Of a stretch of 64,000 nucleotides of DNA, positions 35,741 through 48,545 are shown piece by piece; the first letter of the stretch is position 1, and the number at the start of each line of letters is the position of its first letter. The notes under the pieces are model-generated. The model had not been told where the DNA came from, did not search any database, and was given only the letters and a program-made list of their open reading frames with translations. The position numbers were made by a program, and so were the translations under genes. Source of the stretch: Liolophura sinensis (Eukaryota; Mollusca; Polyplacophora; Chitonida; Chitonidae); contig NC_088303.1 in the NCBI RefSeq assembly GCF_032854445.1, positions 21,461,501 through 21,525,500 on the forward strand. The letters are read 5' to 3'.

Positions 35741-36544
35741 ATATTGTTGCGAATGTAACAAGGCGTCTGCCCCGCTTGTTTCTTGGCTCGAGTTGAAACT
35801 TTTTCTCAGGTTTAATGTGACTTGAAACGATTTCAGATTTCGCAAAAATTGTTGTCAACAGTCACCAGTGACCTCTTACATCAATACATTGATAACCTAA
35901 TTCTGCTACAGTCATGGTGCTAAGGGGCGAGTAATTTGCTACCATTTAAACATCACTATAACAGTTAGCAGAAAATTCTAAGGTAAAATGGCAAGAGAAA
36001 ATTGTCATCACTGCTCTCGTTTTACTCTCTATGTTGTAAGCCTTTTATATTCTCTTGTTATTGTATAATATTGCCGAAGCTTTCTTTGTGGCAGAAATTC
36101 ATTAAATATTATTATATTAATCACAAAAATTGTCCACCTCTTGTCTTTCTTTGATTTTTTAAACTTTGTGACGTCACTGATGGTCACCGTCATTCATGTC
36201 TAAAAATGTAAAAATATTCTTGACGTCGTTGACAATCAGAAGAATGAACCAGAGCCAGTTTGACGTCAAGACGTTCGTTCCAATCTCCAAACAGAACTAG
36301 CGTTTTGTCCTAAATTTAGACCGCTCAAATTTGAGCGATTTATGTCTGATCACTTATTCACAACAAATTGCATACACGTACACAAAATAACTAAAATATG
36401 TTCAGCACAATCATCACCATTTATTTATTCTGAAACACTTCCGTTCAAAATCAAAAACCTTTACAGTTTACCTAGCAAGAATGCCTTTTCTGTTTTACCT
36501 GTACATATTTGAATAAGAGGTCATTATAGTTGTCTCCGGTTATA

Positions 36545-36690
36545 AGTGGAAAGGTGTGCAGCAACCTGTGGATGGTCGTGGGTTTCTCCAGGGCTCTCCC
36601 CGGTTTCCTCCCACCATAATGCTGGCCGCCATCGTATAAGTGAAATATGCCTGATTACGGCGTAAAACACCTGTCAAATAAATAAATGTT
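36545..36690 (+). mobile_element. V-type SINE 3' part downstream of copy A
   Basis: GTCGTGGGTTTCTCCAGGGC, GTTTCCTCCCACCATAATGC, GGCGTAAAACACCTGTC and AAAT repeats. The head is missing. Shared with 60755-60895. Confidence 0.8.
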
Positions 36691-36811
36691 ATTATTGTGG
36701 AACCCTAGCTCACTGGATGAGGTGCTAAATGCCTATTCTTTGTCAAGTTATTTGTCATTTACATGATTTTACGTGCTTTCTTCCACCCACAAATCTTCAA
36801 GCATTTTGTTA

Positions 36812-37205
36812 ATTTATTTATTTGGTTGGTTTTAAACGCACAATTAACGTGCATGAGATGTTTGACAGCAGTCTGTGGGTGGTCGTGGGTTTCCCCTGGG
36901 ATCTGTCCCGGTTTTCTCCCACCATACTGCTGGCCCCTGTTTATAAGTGAAGTATTCTTGAGTATACAGTGTAAAACGCCAATCCAATATCACGTATTTT
37001 TGACGTATATGACGCTAGTCAGGCCTGTGGATGGAACTTGGAAATCGGATAGCCCCAGATGAACAACCTCCTGACTTAAAGCCACTGCCGCACCAATGAG
37101 AGGTCGATTCGAACACGTGACCGTATTGGACAAGGGCCTGATAGTCACAGCAAGCCAGAGATTTAAGTCTCTGAGCCAGCGCAAAGCGCATCGTCCAATA
37201 CATGT
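36812..37205. mobile_element. Composite SINE region, block A
   Basis: The first half (to about 36990) is a + strand V-type SINE body (GTGGGTTTCCCCTGGGATC, GTTTTCTCCCACCATACTGC). The second half (37020-37200) carries, on the - strand, a tRNA-like head with A box TGGCTCAGAG and B box GTGTTCGAATCGACC. The same arrangement is found at 61020-61385. Confidence 0.65.
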
Positions 37206-37265
37206 AATTGAAATATTATACTGAGTACAGCGTAAACATCAATGAAAGAGATGAATTGTTTGCTA

Positions 37266-37268
<3 letters not shown>

Positions 37269-37339
<71 letters not shown>
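37269..37339. repeat. AT dinucleotide microsatellite
   Basis: About 35 AT units, next to the 3' side of the Penelope-like remnant. It is absent from the matching place in block B (about 61450-61485), so it expanded after the duplication or was lost there. Confidence 0.9.
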
Positions 37340-37343
<4 letters not shown>

Positions 37344-37379
37344 GTTCAACAATCCTCTTTCTTCTTTCTTGAGTTCACT

Positions 37380-39290
37380 AATACTGGTGGTTGGGTTGGT
37401 TGTCACAAGCACGGTGATCGGAACTTCATCGTTATTTTCTGTAATGGGAATAGGACCCTTTGTCTCTATTGAGGCCATTCTAAACACCATCAAATTTACT
37501 CACGGCCTGTTGTTCACATATTTCTCTTTCAAGTTGATTTTTGAAGCCATTTTGTTTCAAGACTTTCAGATCATTGAGCTTGTGTTGTTCTTCGTTGAAG
37601 TGTTAACCCACTGGTTTGTTTAAGGATTTGTTCCTAATTTTTTGTCCATTAGGGCGTTTCCAGAGAGACTCTCCAGATTACCCGATATATATAGCAGACG
37701 GGCAAGGACGACAGGTTATTGCATATACCACATAGCTGAAGTACAGGTGTATAATCCACTTACCTTATTCCTGTTTGATTCAAGTACCTTTGTACAAGAG
37801 GTGCTGTGGTGACATACTTGGGATTTAGGTTTACCTCAAGGAAACGTTCCAAATGTTTTGTCCTTTTCTAGTTGATTGGTGACAACAACATTCATTTGGT
37901 TAAGGGGCTTTCGGAAGGCGATGATAGGTTTATCTGCGATGATATTGTTCAAACTGTCGTCTTCTAAGATACGCTGTACATTGTTAGATACGCTGCAGTG
38001 GCTTAAGCTGTGGGCTATGTCACCACAAGTGGAATTCTTGGATACTTAGGCTCGGTTTTATATTGTAATAGTTGTTCACGTGGGTTTCTCTTGCTCGGGC
38101 TATCTCCTTAGAAATTATAGTTAGTTTGTAGTTTAGGCTTGAAAATACCTGGGTCAGATTAGACAGGTTTTGGTCTCCATCTTTAGGATTAAAACAGATT
38201 CTGTTATATCTCATTGTTTCAGATCGATGCAGTAGTGTCCAGGAAGCTCACTGATTCACAGGATGCTTTGATGGGAAGATCGATAGTCGGGTGAGTTTCA
38301 TTAAATTTCTGATGAAATTTACCTATGACCATTCCATTTCTTTGGAGATGCAGGTTATCATTAAATTCAATATAATTGTGGGTCAAAACAAATTCAATGA
38401 ATTGGTTTGCTCTATCAGTGGCTGTGAGATCTGGCATTACATCGCGAACAGCTTGCAGTCCGTCTGTATGAGGTATGTTAGTATACAGTCCTTCAACATC
38501 CATATTTGCATGTATAGTATTTTCTAGCAGATTTTTTGATACGCTGACGTTTTCGTGGTACCCTGGATATAGCCATAGGGTTTCATGGCATATGGTCACA
38601 ATAAGCCACATTTCTAGCTGGACACACTCTCGGTAATGGTACCTATTCCAGATAAAATAAGTGGACCTGGGTTAGTATGCTTGTAAGAGGTAAAATGTAC
38701 CAAGTCGGAGCTCTGAAGCAATGGTGAATTCAATTATATTTATACTTATATGTGCACATTGTCCAGAAGGTTTTTCTGTTCCTTTTGGTATTTGGATGTT
38801 GGGTCTTCCTTCAGTGGAATGTGAATGAATGATTATACAACTTACGAATAGCTTCTGTAAGGTCATCATAATCATTTTCAGATTTAACTAGGAAAATGGG
38901 GATATACATATCCAGTTTACTGTTACGTCCTTCAGAGGGTGTGAATTGTTAGCTTCTTGTCAGAGTTTGCAGGTGCTCCGGTGATCTATTACACGCTGAT
39001 TCGTCGTATAGGCTAGTTTCTTTTCCTAAAGTAGTCTTATAAGTTACCACAAAAAGCTGAATTTTGTTAATGGGTTTGGCCTTGCTCGATGACCGATGGT
39101 TCAGAGGTTGACCACTGAGCTCGCTCTCCTTGAAGTTGTAGTTCCAATAATGTTCTTTTCTGTGGTTTGCCATAGTGTTTGGACGTAGAGGCCTCTATAA
39201 TGGTTGATGGGTGACTTCCGACACCAGTGGGTCGTCCAGCTGCGACATAATGCGGTACAATGTCGTTCCACTTACATTTGGTCAGCAATC
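37380..39290 (-). mobile_element. Penelope-like element remnant, block A
   Basis: Read on the - strand from 39290 down: a 5' coding part (38949-39288), an N-terminal stretch with FTPREGRNS-type and FYLL motifs, RT fingers/palm pieces (38611-38219, including MDVEGLYTNIPHTDGLQAV and later HPTIDL and SVSFLDTT), and an RT tail (38214-37870, RYNRICFNPKDGDQNL). Last comes a GIY-YIG endonuclease-like domain (about 37713-37455; CRPCPSAIYIG, HFNEEQHKLNDLKVLKQNGF, REICEQQAVSKFD). RT followed by GIY-YIG is characteristic of Penelope-like elements. Frames are broken by several stops and shifts, and the RT segment between MVIG and HPTID, where the catalytic Asp pair should be, is deleted. Long dead. Confidence 0.75.
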
Positions 39291-39559
39291 AATCTGTAAC
39301 TGGGACAGTTGTTTCTTGAGGTTCACTGGTGTCGGCCTATCTCAGAGATCAATTTCAGTTGTTTAGGAATTATTACTTTTATTTTACAGATGGTATTTGA
39401 AAAGAATAACTAAGCAGCATTGTACTCACACGATAAAGGTCATTAATCTGACCGGTAAATATACCTAATATGTGTACTTCGTTGGTGAGTCCGTGGATAC
39501 TGTTAATCAGGCATACACTCACGTGTTAACGCTATCGATGCTCCGATACAATTTGACGA

Positions 39560-41414
39560 AGCTGATATACAGACCTGGACGTCACATGTTTGTCTTGTAG
39601 CCTGGTCTTATGGGAGAAATGTAGTATTTTTAATACGTCTAAACACGAATCACACAGCCCAGATACATGCAAACGTAAACATGGTCGAGCATATATTACC
39701 TTACCTATAGTCTATTTCTGTTAGAGAGTTTCATATATTCAGCGTTTAGTCAGTGACACGTAATAACACAAGCTCTACACATGGGTATGTAGGAGGTTCA
39801 CATTCTTGTTTATAGTGTTAAAGCCCATAACCTCGGTTTCCACGGCAAGTACACATTGCCTGAGTGACATCTGAATTACTCAAAAACCATATTGGGCGGA
39901 GTTACATATGTTTGAGGGAGGGCAATACCAGTTTCCTAAACTGCTATGTTGTCGATGGCTGACTGAGAGTTGTGCCATGTCTGATCTATCAAATCATTGC
40001 CTCAACTTTGCAGACATGATGTCTCTCAGGTTATATATTTCTGTCACAGTAAATAATCAGATATTGGTTTGAAATGCATGTGTGTCAACAATGGACATAC
40101 ACGTCGGTAATGTAATATCCGTGGCCAGAATGATGAAGATTAAAAACAGTCCTAAAGACATGTCTGAACACAGCTAACACACAAACAGGTATAAAGTAAT
40201 AAAAAGAGCATACTTACTTGGCTCGACGTGGAACAAACCACAACGAGGAAATACAACATTACACATCAGGTATGACAAACCTACATGTTTCAAAATCTTC
40301 CCATCAGTTCCCGTTTGTGAAATTCGATTTGCTAAACGCCTAAAGACTGACAGTGTTGAATTTCTCCTCAGGTTATTCTTAATACAGGAAGGATAAAAAA
40401 TACGGGCAGTAGAGGTTACTTCAGTGATCGCCATCTGGGGGAAGGACCTGCTACGGTAAGGCGGAGAATCGGATGCAGAGAAGAAAGTGATAAGAAACGA
40501 TAAGAAAGTGTAAATTTTAAAATCCAGCACAGTTCTGTAAATTTCATAATCCGAAGTATAAAACTAGGCCGAATCACCCATAAAAAGAGATGGTTGCTTA
40601 GTAATAACCCGCCAAAAATGCACTCTCGATAACCACAAAAATATCTTTACTGAAACTTTCATGTATGTATTTCTAAGTACTGACAAGGTTTAGTTTTGGT
40701 CTTTGTCTTTATATGCAAAAATAAACTTTATAATCTGATCAGTTTTTGTCGAGTTTGAATCTTTGTTGGTTTTTTTCTTTGGCAACATTCTTTTCATGTG
40801 AGTAAATATATATGCTGTCTTCCAATGAATAAGTGTTATCATGAATAAAAATCGATAATAGTGACTTTACGTGTGGCAACTATAGCGAAATCATATGTGA
40901 ATCTTGGTTGAGAGCATATATGGTCCTCTAGATATCATTAACAATTACATGTTATGTGAAGCGGAAGTATAAGGCTGAACATTTGTTATATATGTATTTA
41001 AGTTATAGATGCAAAACAGCGTGCAAAACAGCGTGCAAAAAATTAAAATAAAAAACATGCTATTTCACTGTGACTGGAGCAGGATACCATTTTTCGATTT
41101 TATGACCTATACAATGTTTCACTGCATGATTCAACAGATGTAAGTCGCATGCTTGCCATATAACAGGAAACCGGTTTGCTCCCACCATAATGCTGGCCGA
41201 AATATAAGTGAAAATATTCTTGAGTACGGCGTAAAACACCAATCAAATAAATAAATATAACAGAAAAAGTAAAACAGAACTGAAAAAAGAATTAGCCTCA
41301 CGAGTGTGTGAGTTTATGAGTTGATAAACATAATAAGTTTAAATGGAAATTCTATAATTGCCTCCTCACCAAAAAGTTCACAAGACACATATATACCTAA
41401 GCATTTATATTCTA
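39560..41414. other. End of block A and spacer to block B
   Basis: Up to 40745 it matches 62720-64000. The last 670 bases are spacer with one SINE tail (41165-41262) and a short direct repeat AAAACAGCGTGC near 41015. No gene was recognised; short frames in the matched part are shared but featureless. Confidence 0.55.
41165..41262 (+). mobile_element. V-type SINE tail between blocks A and B
   Basis: CTCCCACCATAATGCTGGCC, ATATTCTTGAGTACGGCG, AAAACACCAATC and AAAT repeats. It lies in the spacer between the two duplicated blocks, about 150 bases before the start of B. Confidence 0.75.
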
Positions 41415-41969
41415 CGTCTTTGTCTAAGAGTAGGCGGAGATAGGGCCTAAACCAAGTTTTTTTATTGATCCTAGATTTAGGAGGTGTAATTCTGTACTTG
41501 AGGTAATCACTGATTATTAATTGTGGCCAGCAGGAAACATTTGACCCCATTTCTGAAACGGACCGATGTTACTCACTTAGATTAATGATGTAGAGCCATA
41601 CAGAGTTTTATCGTTATGGTGAAAAATTGTTTGACAAATTATCATGTCAGATAGACAGTTTAACGGTTCTTTTCTTCTTTCCGTTGTTGTGCTTATAATG
41701 TGCAGAGTTGTATATCTTGATATTCACGATCTGTGGCATTCCTACGAGTGATCAGTAAAGCATTATTTCAAGCTTTATGTAGTACTTTCCTCTGTGGCTA
41801 TGAGAGAGACTCCAATATCGCACCATTTCTAACTGTATGCTGCGTTTACATAGTCACTAATTTACAAATAATCATGTGTTCTAGTCTGCAATCATTTAGA
41901 GTCTTCTGTACATTGATATATAACCTGTTTTGCTGTTATGTATACATAAGCTGAATGAAAATCAATCCT

Positions 41970-44900
41970 GTGTGCCTTGTTTACCGTCTTTTCGATTCCC
42001 TAATCAGCCTCACTCTAAATAAAATGTTTTTAAAAGCGAGCCCAAAGTTGGCTGAAACCTTTAAAACGTCTCTAGGCTGAAAATCCCAATTAATTTTAAG
42101 AATGGCTACGTATTTTACACACTCACGCACCAACACAGACAAATACAATCAATTTGTTCAGTCGAAAGTGTATTAAGTAATACTGGTATTATGTTACATT
42201 TTATATTTTAAAGTTTAAGCCAAACCGTGCAGCCAACTCAGTTTTCCAAAGTCAGAGTATAACAAATGCAGTTTCAGTTCATATTTGATATGTTACAAAA
42301 TTTTTTTAGGCTTAGAACAAAACTGAAGAGATTGCTTAAAGTTAAATCTGGTATTGTCTTAAACCAGTCTCAGACTAAATGAAATGTTTTTCTGTTGGAT
42401 ACAAACGTATTGTAATAGCAAAAAATATCCCTAACACATGTCACTATCAAACAATTTGGTCCAAAAAAAAACGTTTGAATTCCACAAGGAAAATAACTCA
42501 AGAAGCCTGCAGAAATTATCTGTCTGTATATAAACAGCTGTAAGACTCTTTCGTTAATATATACTTGCGCCTGGTATAACCCTGGGCTTCTGCTTTAAAG
42601 TGAATGTTTCATTTCATGACTCTGACATGCCTCAAACGTTGTAAAAGTAAGCGCATCAATCTCATGGGGCCTCATGGGATCACAATGAACTGATAAAACT
42701 CGTTATCATATAACTATGGCCGTTACCTAACTGCCACAGATATCGTGTATGCATCATCTGAAAACAGGGACTACTTTCAATGTTTACATTCAAAGCCCCC
42801 TCTACCGAGGAAAGCCCTGAACTAACATCGGGATTAGGTGTGACGTAATTACAACAACAACATTAAATTGTAAAGAAAACACATTAAACAGTCTTTTATT
42901 AGCACACAAAGAAACTACAAGCGTGTGCCCTGCAGCCTGGGGGAAGTATATATTTATATAAATTTCGATACCAAAACTGCCCTAACTTTGATCGCGGCTC
43001 CCAAAATAACTTCGATGCATCAAGCATGGTTGATGCGACGACGACGCGGCATTTGTTAGAGCTCAGTGAAAATATAACTGACCTTCTTGGCGAAAATCCT
43101 TAACGTTTGTCCCCTAAGCAACCAAAATACAAGTTCACGCAGATATATATTCACGTTTTGATCAATCCCATACAACCGGTAATCCTATCTCCTTTCATTC
43201 AGGGTCGCATAAATTTATCACATGAATCCGAAATTTAGGCCTACCGTTTTTATGAACGTGGGGCCTTTCGTCTTCCCATCTTCTGAATGTAAATAGTAAA
43301 CATATCAAATATATTCGGCGTTCACACAATCACGACATTCGTCAGTAATTTCATAATTAATTTCTACCATTGCGCCATATTCAATGTTCACTGCTCGTTG
43401 TGAAAATTTCCAGTGGAGTCATTGGGGCTACAGCCACATACGATCAGTGGCTACACGGCCGCACGAGGATGGTATTTTCAACAAATGCAGACTTTACATC
43501 ACTGTTGTAGAGCCAAACTTTCAGTGCAATCATCATCATGTACTCAAGTCGTTCTTTTCAAACAAGATGTGATTTTAAGCCACACCGCACGGTGAAACTT
43601 TGCGTAGCATGTCGACAGCACGCGAGGGGATTCCCGTGGTGGAGGGATTTGACCGCATTTCGTGAAGCGGCCACCTTGTAATAGTCTAAGCTCGTGAATG
43701 TTCACTGTATTGATTTATTTTAAATATTTTTTCTAACAATTAAAACTAAAGAAATACAAATTTAAAGAACATAATCATATTCGAGCTGAACATTTTTATA
43801 GATGAACTACATTTTGTCCGTGCAGGGTCTCTATTTGTATCAAATCGGTCCACTGATTGGTGAAAAACCGTCTTCGTTTTGACCACTTATTACCTCAGAC
43901 AGCTCTAGCTGATACATCATCGCAGGTCACACACTTTTATGACAATCTCTGTGAGTAGGGCGGACCCTCAAGAGGTGTCATTATAAAACATGGAGATCAG
44001 TATCGGGAGGGATTACTATGAGGTAGACCTCCTGTTAAGACAGGGACAAGTGTTATATTACTTTGGATTATTAAAATATTTGATGATACACAATGAATGT
44101 ATCCATCAAGCCTATAGTTTTCTTCCAACAGCTAATATCCGCTCCAGATTTCTATGGTTCCCCATAAAGGTTACACGAGCGCATTAATTTTCCTTACTCT
44201 TTATGTAGTTAATTTGTCAACCTTAAAAATATATAACCCCTACCACCACATGCAACTTACATTTTTCCCTAAAACATATAAAACATTCAACCTGGTCATC
44301 TATTTTTAGCCGTGGTCGCTGGAAGTGAAGTCATACCATTTTGTTACCTTGGTAACCTCGAGGGGGAGAGGGGGTGGGGATGTAGGAAGTAACACTGACA
44401 AATAAAAGACTAAGACTAAGGAATAAGCTGCCGGCCTAGAGGTGTCTTTTCTACTTTTCTGTCCAGATTTATCACATTTTGCTCTTTCCTCTGATGATAA
44501 ATGTTCAGATGTTGGTTATTTGAAACACTGCCTTGTAAACTTGAAAAACATAGGTTTTTATTAAGTTTATTAAAGCCCTGTCAGAAGTATTATGACATTA
44601 ACGTGAATAATGAATATCGTTAACATGATGAAGCAACCTAAGTGTTGTCTGACGTGAGTGAAACGATATCATGGATGACAGTTACTCCTTTGTGGCATTA
44701 AGATACAAGATATTCCTCCAACATTCTGACACATCAAATTTGGTATTTTCATGCTTAAAAGACGCAGCTCAAAATTTTGCACTAAATCGACTCCAATCAA
44801 AAAATCTGGGGTATCTCAAATATAATTTCTGATAGGGCTCCATTAAATTTTTAGATCTGTTTTTTTTCTTCTTTATTAAAATTCTTTACAAGTCGGAAAT

Positions 44901-45015
44901 ATTCTTCTCAGAAGTACACTAAGGAGAATGATTCTGGAATTCATTTCTGATATCTTACTTTTTGTACCATTTTTGTACATTAAATGAAATGTTTTTCTCT
45001 GCAGCTTCCGTGTCT
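41970..45015. other. Block B intergenic sequence, empty site of the LTR element
   Basis: Collinear with 6900-9950 and 16026-16910 of block A. The join at about 44129-44134 (CCAACAGCTAAT) is the uninterrupted target of the LTR insertion. It lacks the Tc1/mariner remnant, having instead about 190 unrelated bases at 42770-42955. No gene was recognised. Confidence 0.7.
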
Positions 45016-45023
45016 TGCTAGAC

Positions 45024-45312
45024 TGGCCCGGATAGCACAGTTGGTAGAGCGGCCGCTTCGGGACCGGTAGATCCAGGGTCAATCCTTGATCGAGTCACAC
45101 CTAAGACTTTAAAAGAGGAAGTTGTAACTTCCTCGCTTGGCGTTCAGCATGAAGGGGATAGAGCAACGACTGGTGGTTCGGGCGGGGCGGCTTACTTGCC
45201 TTCGGTAAGTCGTCTCAGTGAAGCAGCACTAAATAAAAGAGCGGTGGAGGAGGCAAGGCAACAAGGAGGCACATTACACGTACATGCACCCTAATGATTC
45301 CTTCGTCAACTT
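45024..45312 (+). mobile_element. CACT-family SINE with full head, block B only
   Basis: It begins TGGCCCGGATAGCACAG with an A box (TAGCACAGTTGG) and continues TAGAGCGGCCGC, the TTTAAAAGAGGAAGTTG block, the TTCGGTAAGTCGTCTC block and TGCACCCTAATGATTCC. The 3' tail is missing. It sits exactly where block B loses about 1.1 kb present in block A (16910-18008). Confidence 0.8.
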
Positions 45313-45822
45313 CGATGGACGTTCCCCTCCGTTAGTCCTCTTAGTCCTCCGTTAACAACGTAAAGGATATGTCCCAGATGATTTGACAAAGCAACTATTT
45401 TGATAGTTGATTGTGTTTTGTACAAAGTGTCAAACTTCTAATTAATGCCAGATCAAACATTTCTAGTCAGAGCGTGTCAATCACACCATCAAATATAACC
45501 AAGACCGTACTGCAAAACGAAAAAACAGACAGACATAGCCCATATTAATAGTTCGCTTTAAAAACACTGACTCTATTACAATCTTTGAATGTCTTGGGGA
45601 AAAGAACAAGATTCTCACTTGTTTTACATTCTTTCCTCAAACCTACAATAATAAACAAAACAGTAAAGAAGAAACAAAAGCAACGTAAACACCCACACAA
45701 GCTTATAAAGGAAAGCTTAGAACTAGAATTTCTATTGTATATGTTTGTTTTTATTTTATGTGACATTCGTGTAGTTTATAGTCACGTATTTAAATTAACA
45801 CTATTCGCCTTCCACGATAGCC

Positions 45823-46048
45823 AATGATTTACGACACGGTATGGTTTTTAAATCTGAAATTTTCGCAACTTCGATATCGATCTCTTTTTATAACGAATGA
45901 TCGATTGGCTGAAATATTTGATATATCGGCATTAAAGAGAGCTATATAAGTAAACCGTCTACGTTGCCAGTTTTAGGCCACGCGGTGTTTAGTATTGCAA
46001 GAATGTATACCATTCGAGACAATACAGATCGAGTTGTTTAATCTTTGC
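45823..46048 (+). promoter_or_regulatory. Promoter-like CCAAT/TATA block, block B
   Basis: The same arrangement as in block A: GCCAATGA near 45823 and TATATAAG at 45943-45950, with the 12-codon frame preserved. The leader is slightly shorter than in A. Confidence 0.4.
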
Positions 46049-46351
46049 TGGACACATGTCAAACTAAATACAGGAAATATCCATCAGTGAAAAGAAAAAA
46101 CGAAAACACCAAGCCCAAAAAGAGCTGCCTCAACAAAAACATCGGCCCCGTTCCACAGGCCTGCCCGTCAAAGTCAGGAACACAATAAGCATATACACAA
46201 CATGTGCGTGAGACAAAATCAGTTCTCGCCATAGGACAAAATACACGGTGACAAGCAAGAAGGTGGAATCAACATTGTATACGAAATGTCCTTAGATCGT
46301 TACTAATCTCTGTGTTCAATAAGTTCGGGTGTTGTGTTAAGGCGTGGAGAG

Positions 46352-46518
46352 GTAAAGCTTTAATGGCAAGAAACGTGTTTGGCGAGTTATCGACATTGTT
46401 TGCTTGCCCACTAGTGGAGACATTCCAGGACATGTTATGAAGCTTGAAGTTCCCTCCAGTTGTCTGGATCTCAACCCACCAAGGTTTGTTTTAGAGAAAA
46501 TATTTAAATAGTAAAGCT
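46352..46518. other. 167-base block identical between A and B (B copy)
   Basis: Partner of 19020-19186. It lies about 400 bases downstream of the CCAAT/TATA block in both units, so the two may belong to one transcription unit. Confidence 0.5.
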
Positions 46519-47445
46519 CCTGTGGTCAATAATATTGCTATGCTGGAAACAAATAAAATACTCCAAGGAAACACCTTTCATATCTTGGCAAAGTAAACAG
46601 TGGCGAGAGGCCAAAGGAACTGAGAAATGTATGTTGTGTTTATCTAAAGACATTGTACTCCCACTCAGAATCTGTAATACATCGGTAGTCAAATAAACGA
46701 AGGCTATCGCGGTGTCTCTTTGTTCACGATATATCCTTGTTCACTGGATCTCGTTGATCTCTCGTTTTTGAACATCAGATGCATTGTTTTCCCCTAAAAC
46801 GTCAAACAGTACATCCAGTCAAAACAGAATTCGATCCATCTCTTAAGATTAAAATCACAGACCTCAAGGTTTAACAATACATTGATAAAGTGGGTGGCAA
46901 TGGCAATGGTATGATAATGGTTACACACTTTGTCCACAGGAGTGATGTAGCCTTGTTTTACATATGTAACACTAGGAGCTAGGAATGTAGTTCTTCTTTA
47001 GAATAAATAACACGAAGGAAGCCACAGACGTTCCACAAGAGAAAAACTCTACCTCAACACTGGCAGCATGAGTCCAGTTCTATTGATAACTACGACAGGA
47101 CGATGGATTACAGAATTGTCTAACCGTGTCACGTCCATCTGTCATACATGGTGATAAATACATTAGGTGTAACTTTTGTCACGTTTACTCTGCCAAGGGA
47201 GCCAAACTGGTCTAAAAGGTACTGGGGATGAACTTGACCGAGTAACAAACTCACAAACAAATCTGTCTCGTTCACAGATTATTACCAGGAAATAGCAACC
47301 CAAAATATACCATCAAGTATGTTAAGGGAGCAGTTGATACGGTTGATAAGTATACTGCCTGTATACCTGTATTTACATTGACTAGGAATGTTGAAAATAC
47401 TTTGGAGTATAGTGGCTGCTAGCGACCGTTTCGTGTGTTAAGGAA

Positions 47446-48545
47446 ACCGCGCCCTACGCGGAGTACGCGGAAAGCGCGGAGGACACGGAAGGCGTCCATC
47501 CGCGAACCTGCGCCTTCCACGTGGACGCGACCCCGCATGTTCCGGTTTAATTTTGTGTGATGATATGCATGGAGCGTCACTAAAATGGTCACAATATCAG
47601 AAAGGATGAAAAGGGCACTAGCTAATCTACTTCGTCTAATACTGCCTGCAGTTTTCATCACTATGCATTATTTGCAAATTTCGCCCACGTAAGGAGGTTG
47701 GCAGACTCAGATTGTTCAAGCCCTCGCTTGCTGCATCTATTAGGCATTCGATCAATAAAATCCCGTGTTCGAATCCCGTGTTTTGCGTGTTTTTCACTTG
47801 ATATAATGAAGAAATGACACTAATACATGCAAAGTATAAATATAAGTGAATAAGGCTTATAATTCCAAGTTAAAAATTGATCGAGAGAAAGTTTAGTTCC
47901 AATGACAAAATTTTATCCCTTTTCTCGACTTCCGCAAGTCACGAGATACAAGTCCATGTATAACTCTGTTATCAAAAGTTATTTAAAAGTCTTTACTGAT
48001 AAAAGACCGAGATCAAATATTTATCTTACCGGAAAAAACATTACACAGTGTGTCAATGCAAGGGACACATGTCTAAATTCTGTGTACTGCTACTTGATGA
48101 TTTAAGTTTGATCCCCTGTAAAATATTTTCCTTAGTTCATTCGTCTGGGAATATGTGGGACATTATAATCCAATTTTACTGACAAAGGACTTACCAAAGA
48201 ACAAAATGATATGATTTCACTTCCAGCAAGCACAGCTTAAAAATGGGGATCATGCTTGGGTACTGTTTTGATACGTGGAAGAGAAAAGTACAAGCTGCGT
48301 GTGTTTCTATGGCATGGTAAGTCAAAATTGTTAATCTCTAAAACAGCGCTTAAGTAAATGACCACGCGATCTCCTTGGTAACAGACGACATGAGTTTAAA
48401 AAGAAATGTCCCCTAAATATTATAGCATAGGAAAATGTATATTTTTTAATTTTTGTCGGTGGGAGTACGTATATTCATCGGATCTGTAAAACTTTCCAGA
48501 AAGTCTGAATATTTGTGTTGAGCTTATGTGATGTTTTTTTTTCTT
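47446..48545. other. Block B-only insertion with GC-rich 9-base repeat patch
   Basis: Block A runs straight from GCGCCCTC (about 22900) to TTAATGCTG (22916), while B carries about 1.1 kb more. Its first 90 bases (47446-47535) are GC-rich with degenerate repeats of about 9 bases (GCGGAGTAC, GCGGAAAGC, GCGGAGGAC). At 47765-47785 GTGTTCGAATCCCGTG resembles a pol III B box. No coding family was seen. Confidence 0.5.

Larger units (their letters stand above)
5355..40745. repeat. Segmental tandem duplication, block A
   Basis: This block aligns collinearly with block B. Anchor pairs seen by eye: 5370/41425, 6570/41548, 9310/43625, 16030/44135, 18540/45880, 19020/46352, 22920/48570, P450 exons 1-14 (23839/49465 to 35740/59895), 37360/61490, 39400/62570 and 40740/63990. 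It is longer than B mainly because of the LTR element (6 kb) and several A-only stretches: about 5490-6567, 16910-18008, 20545-22740, 26985-27405, 28172-28705 and 37845-38876. Exons are nearly identical; introns and flanks are a little more diverged and carry many indels. The right limit is where the match to the end of B runs out of window, so it is a minimum. Confidence 0.93.

Noticed and set aside
37242-37493. Tyr/Ile repeat peptide frames
   Set aside because: Translation of the AT microsatellite.
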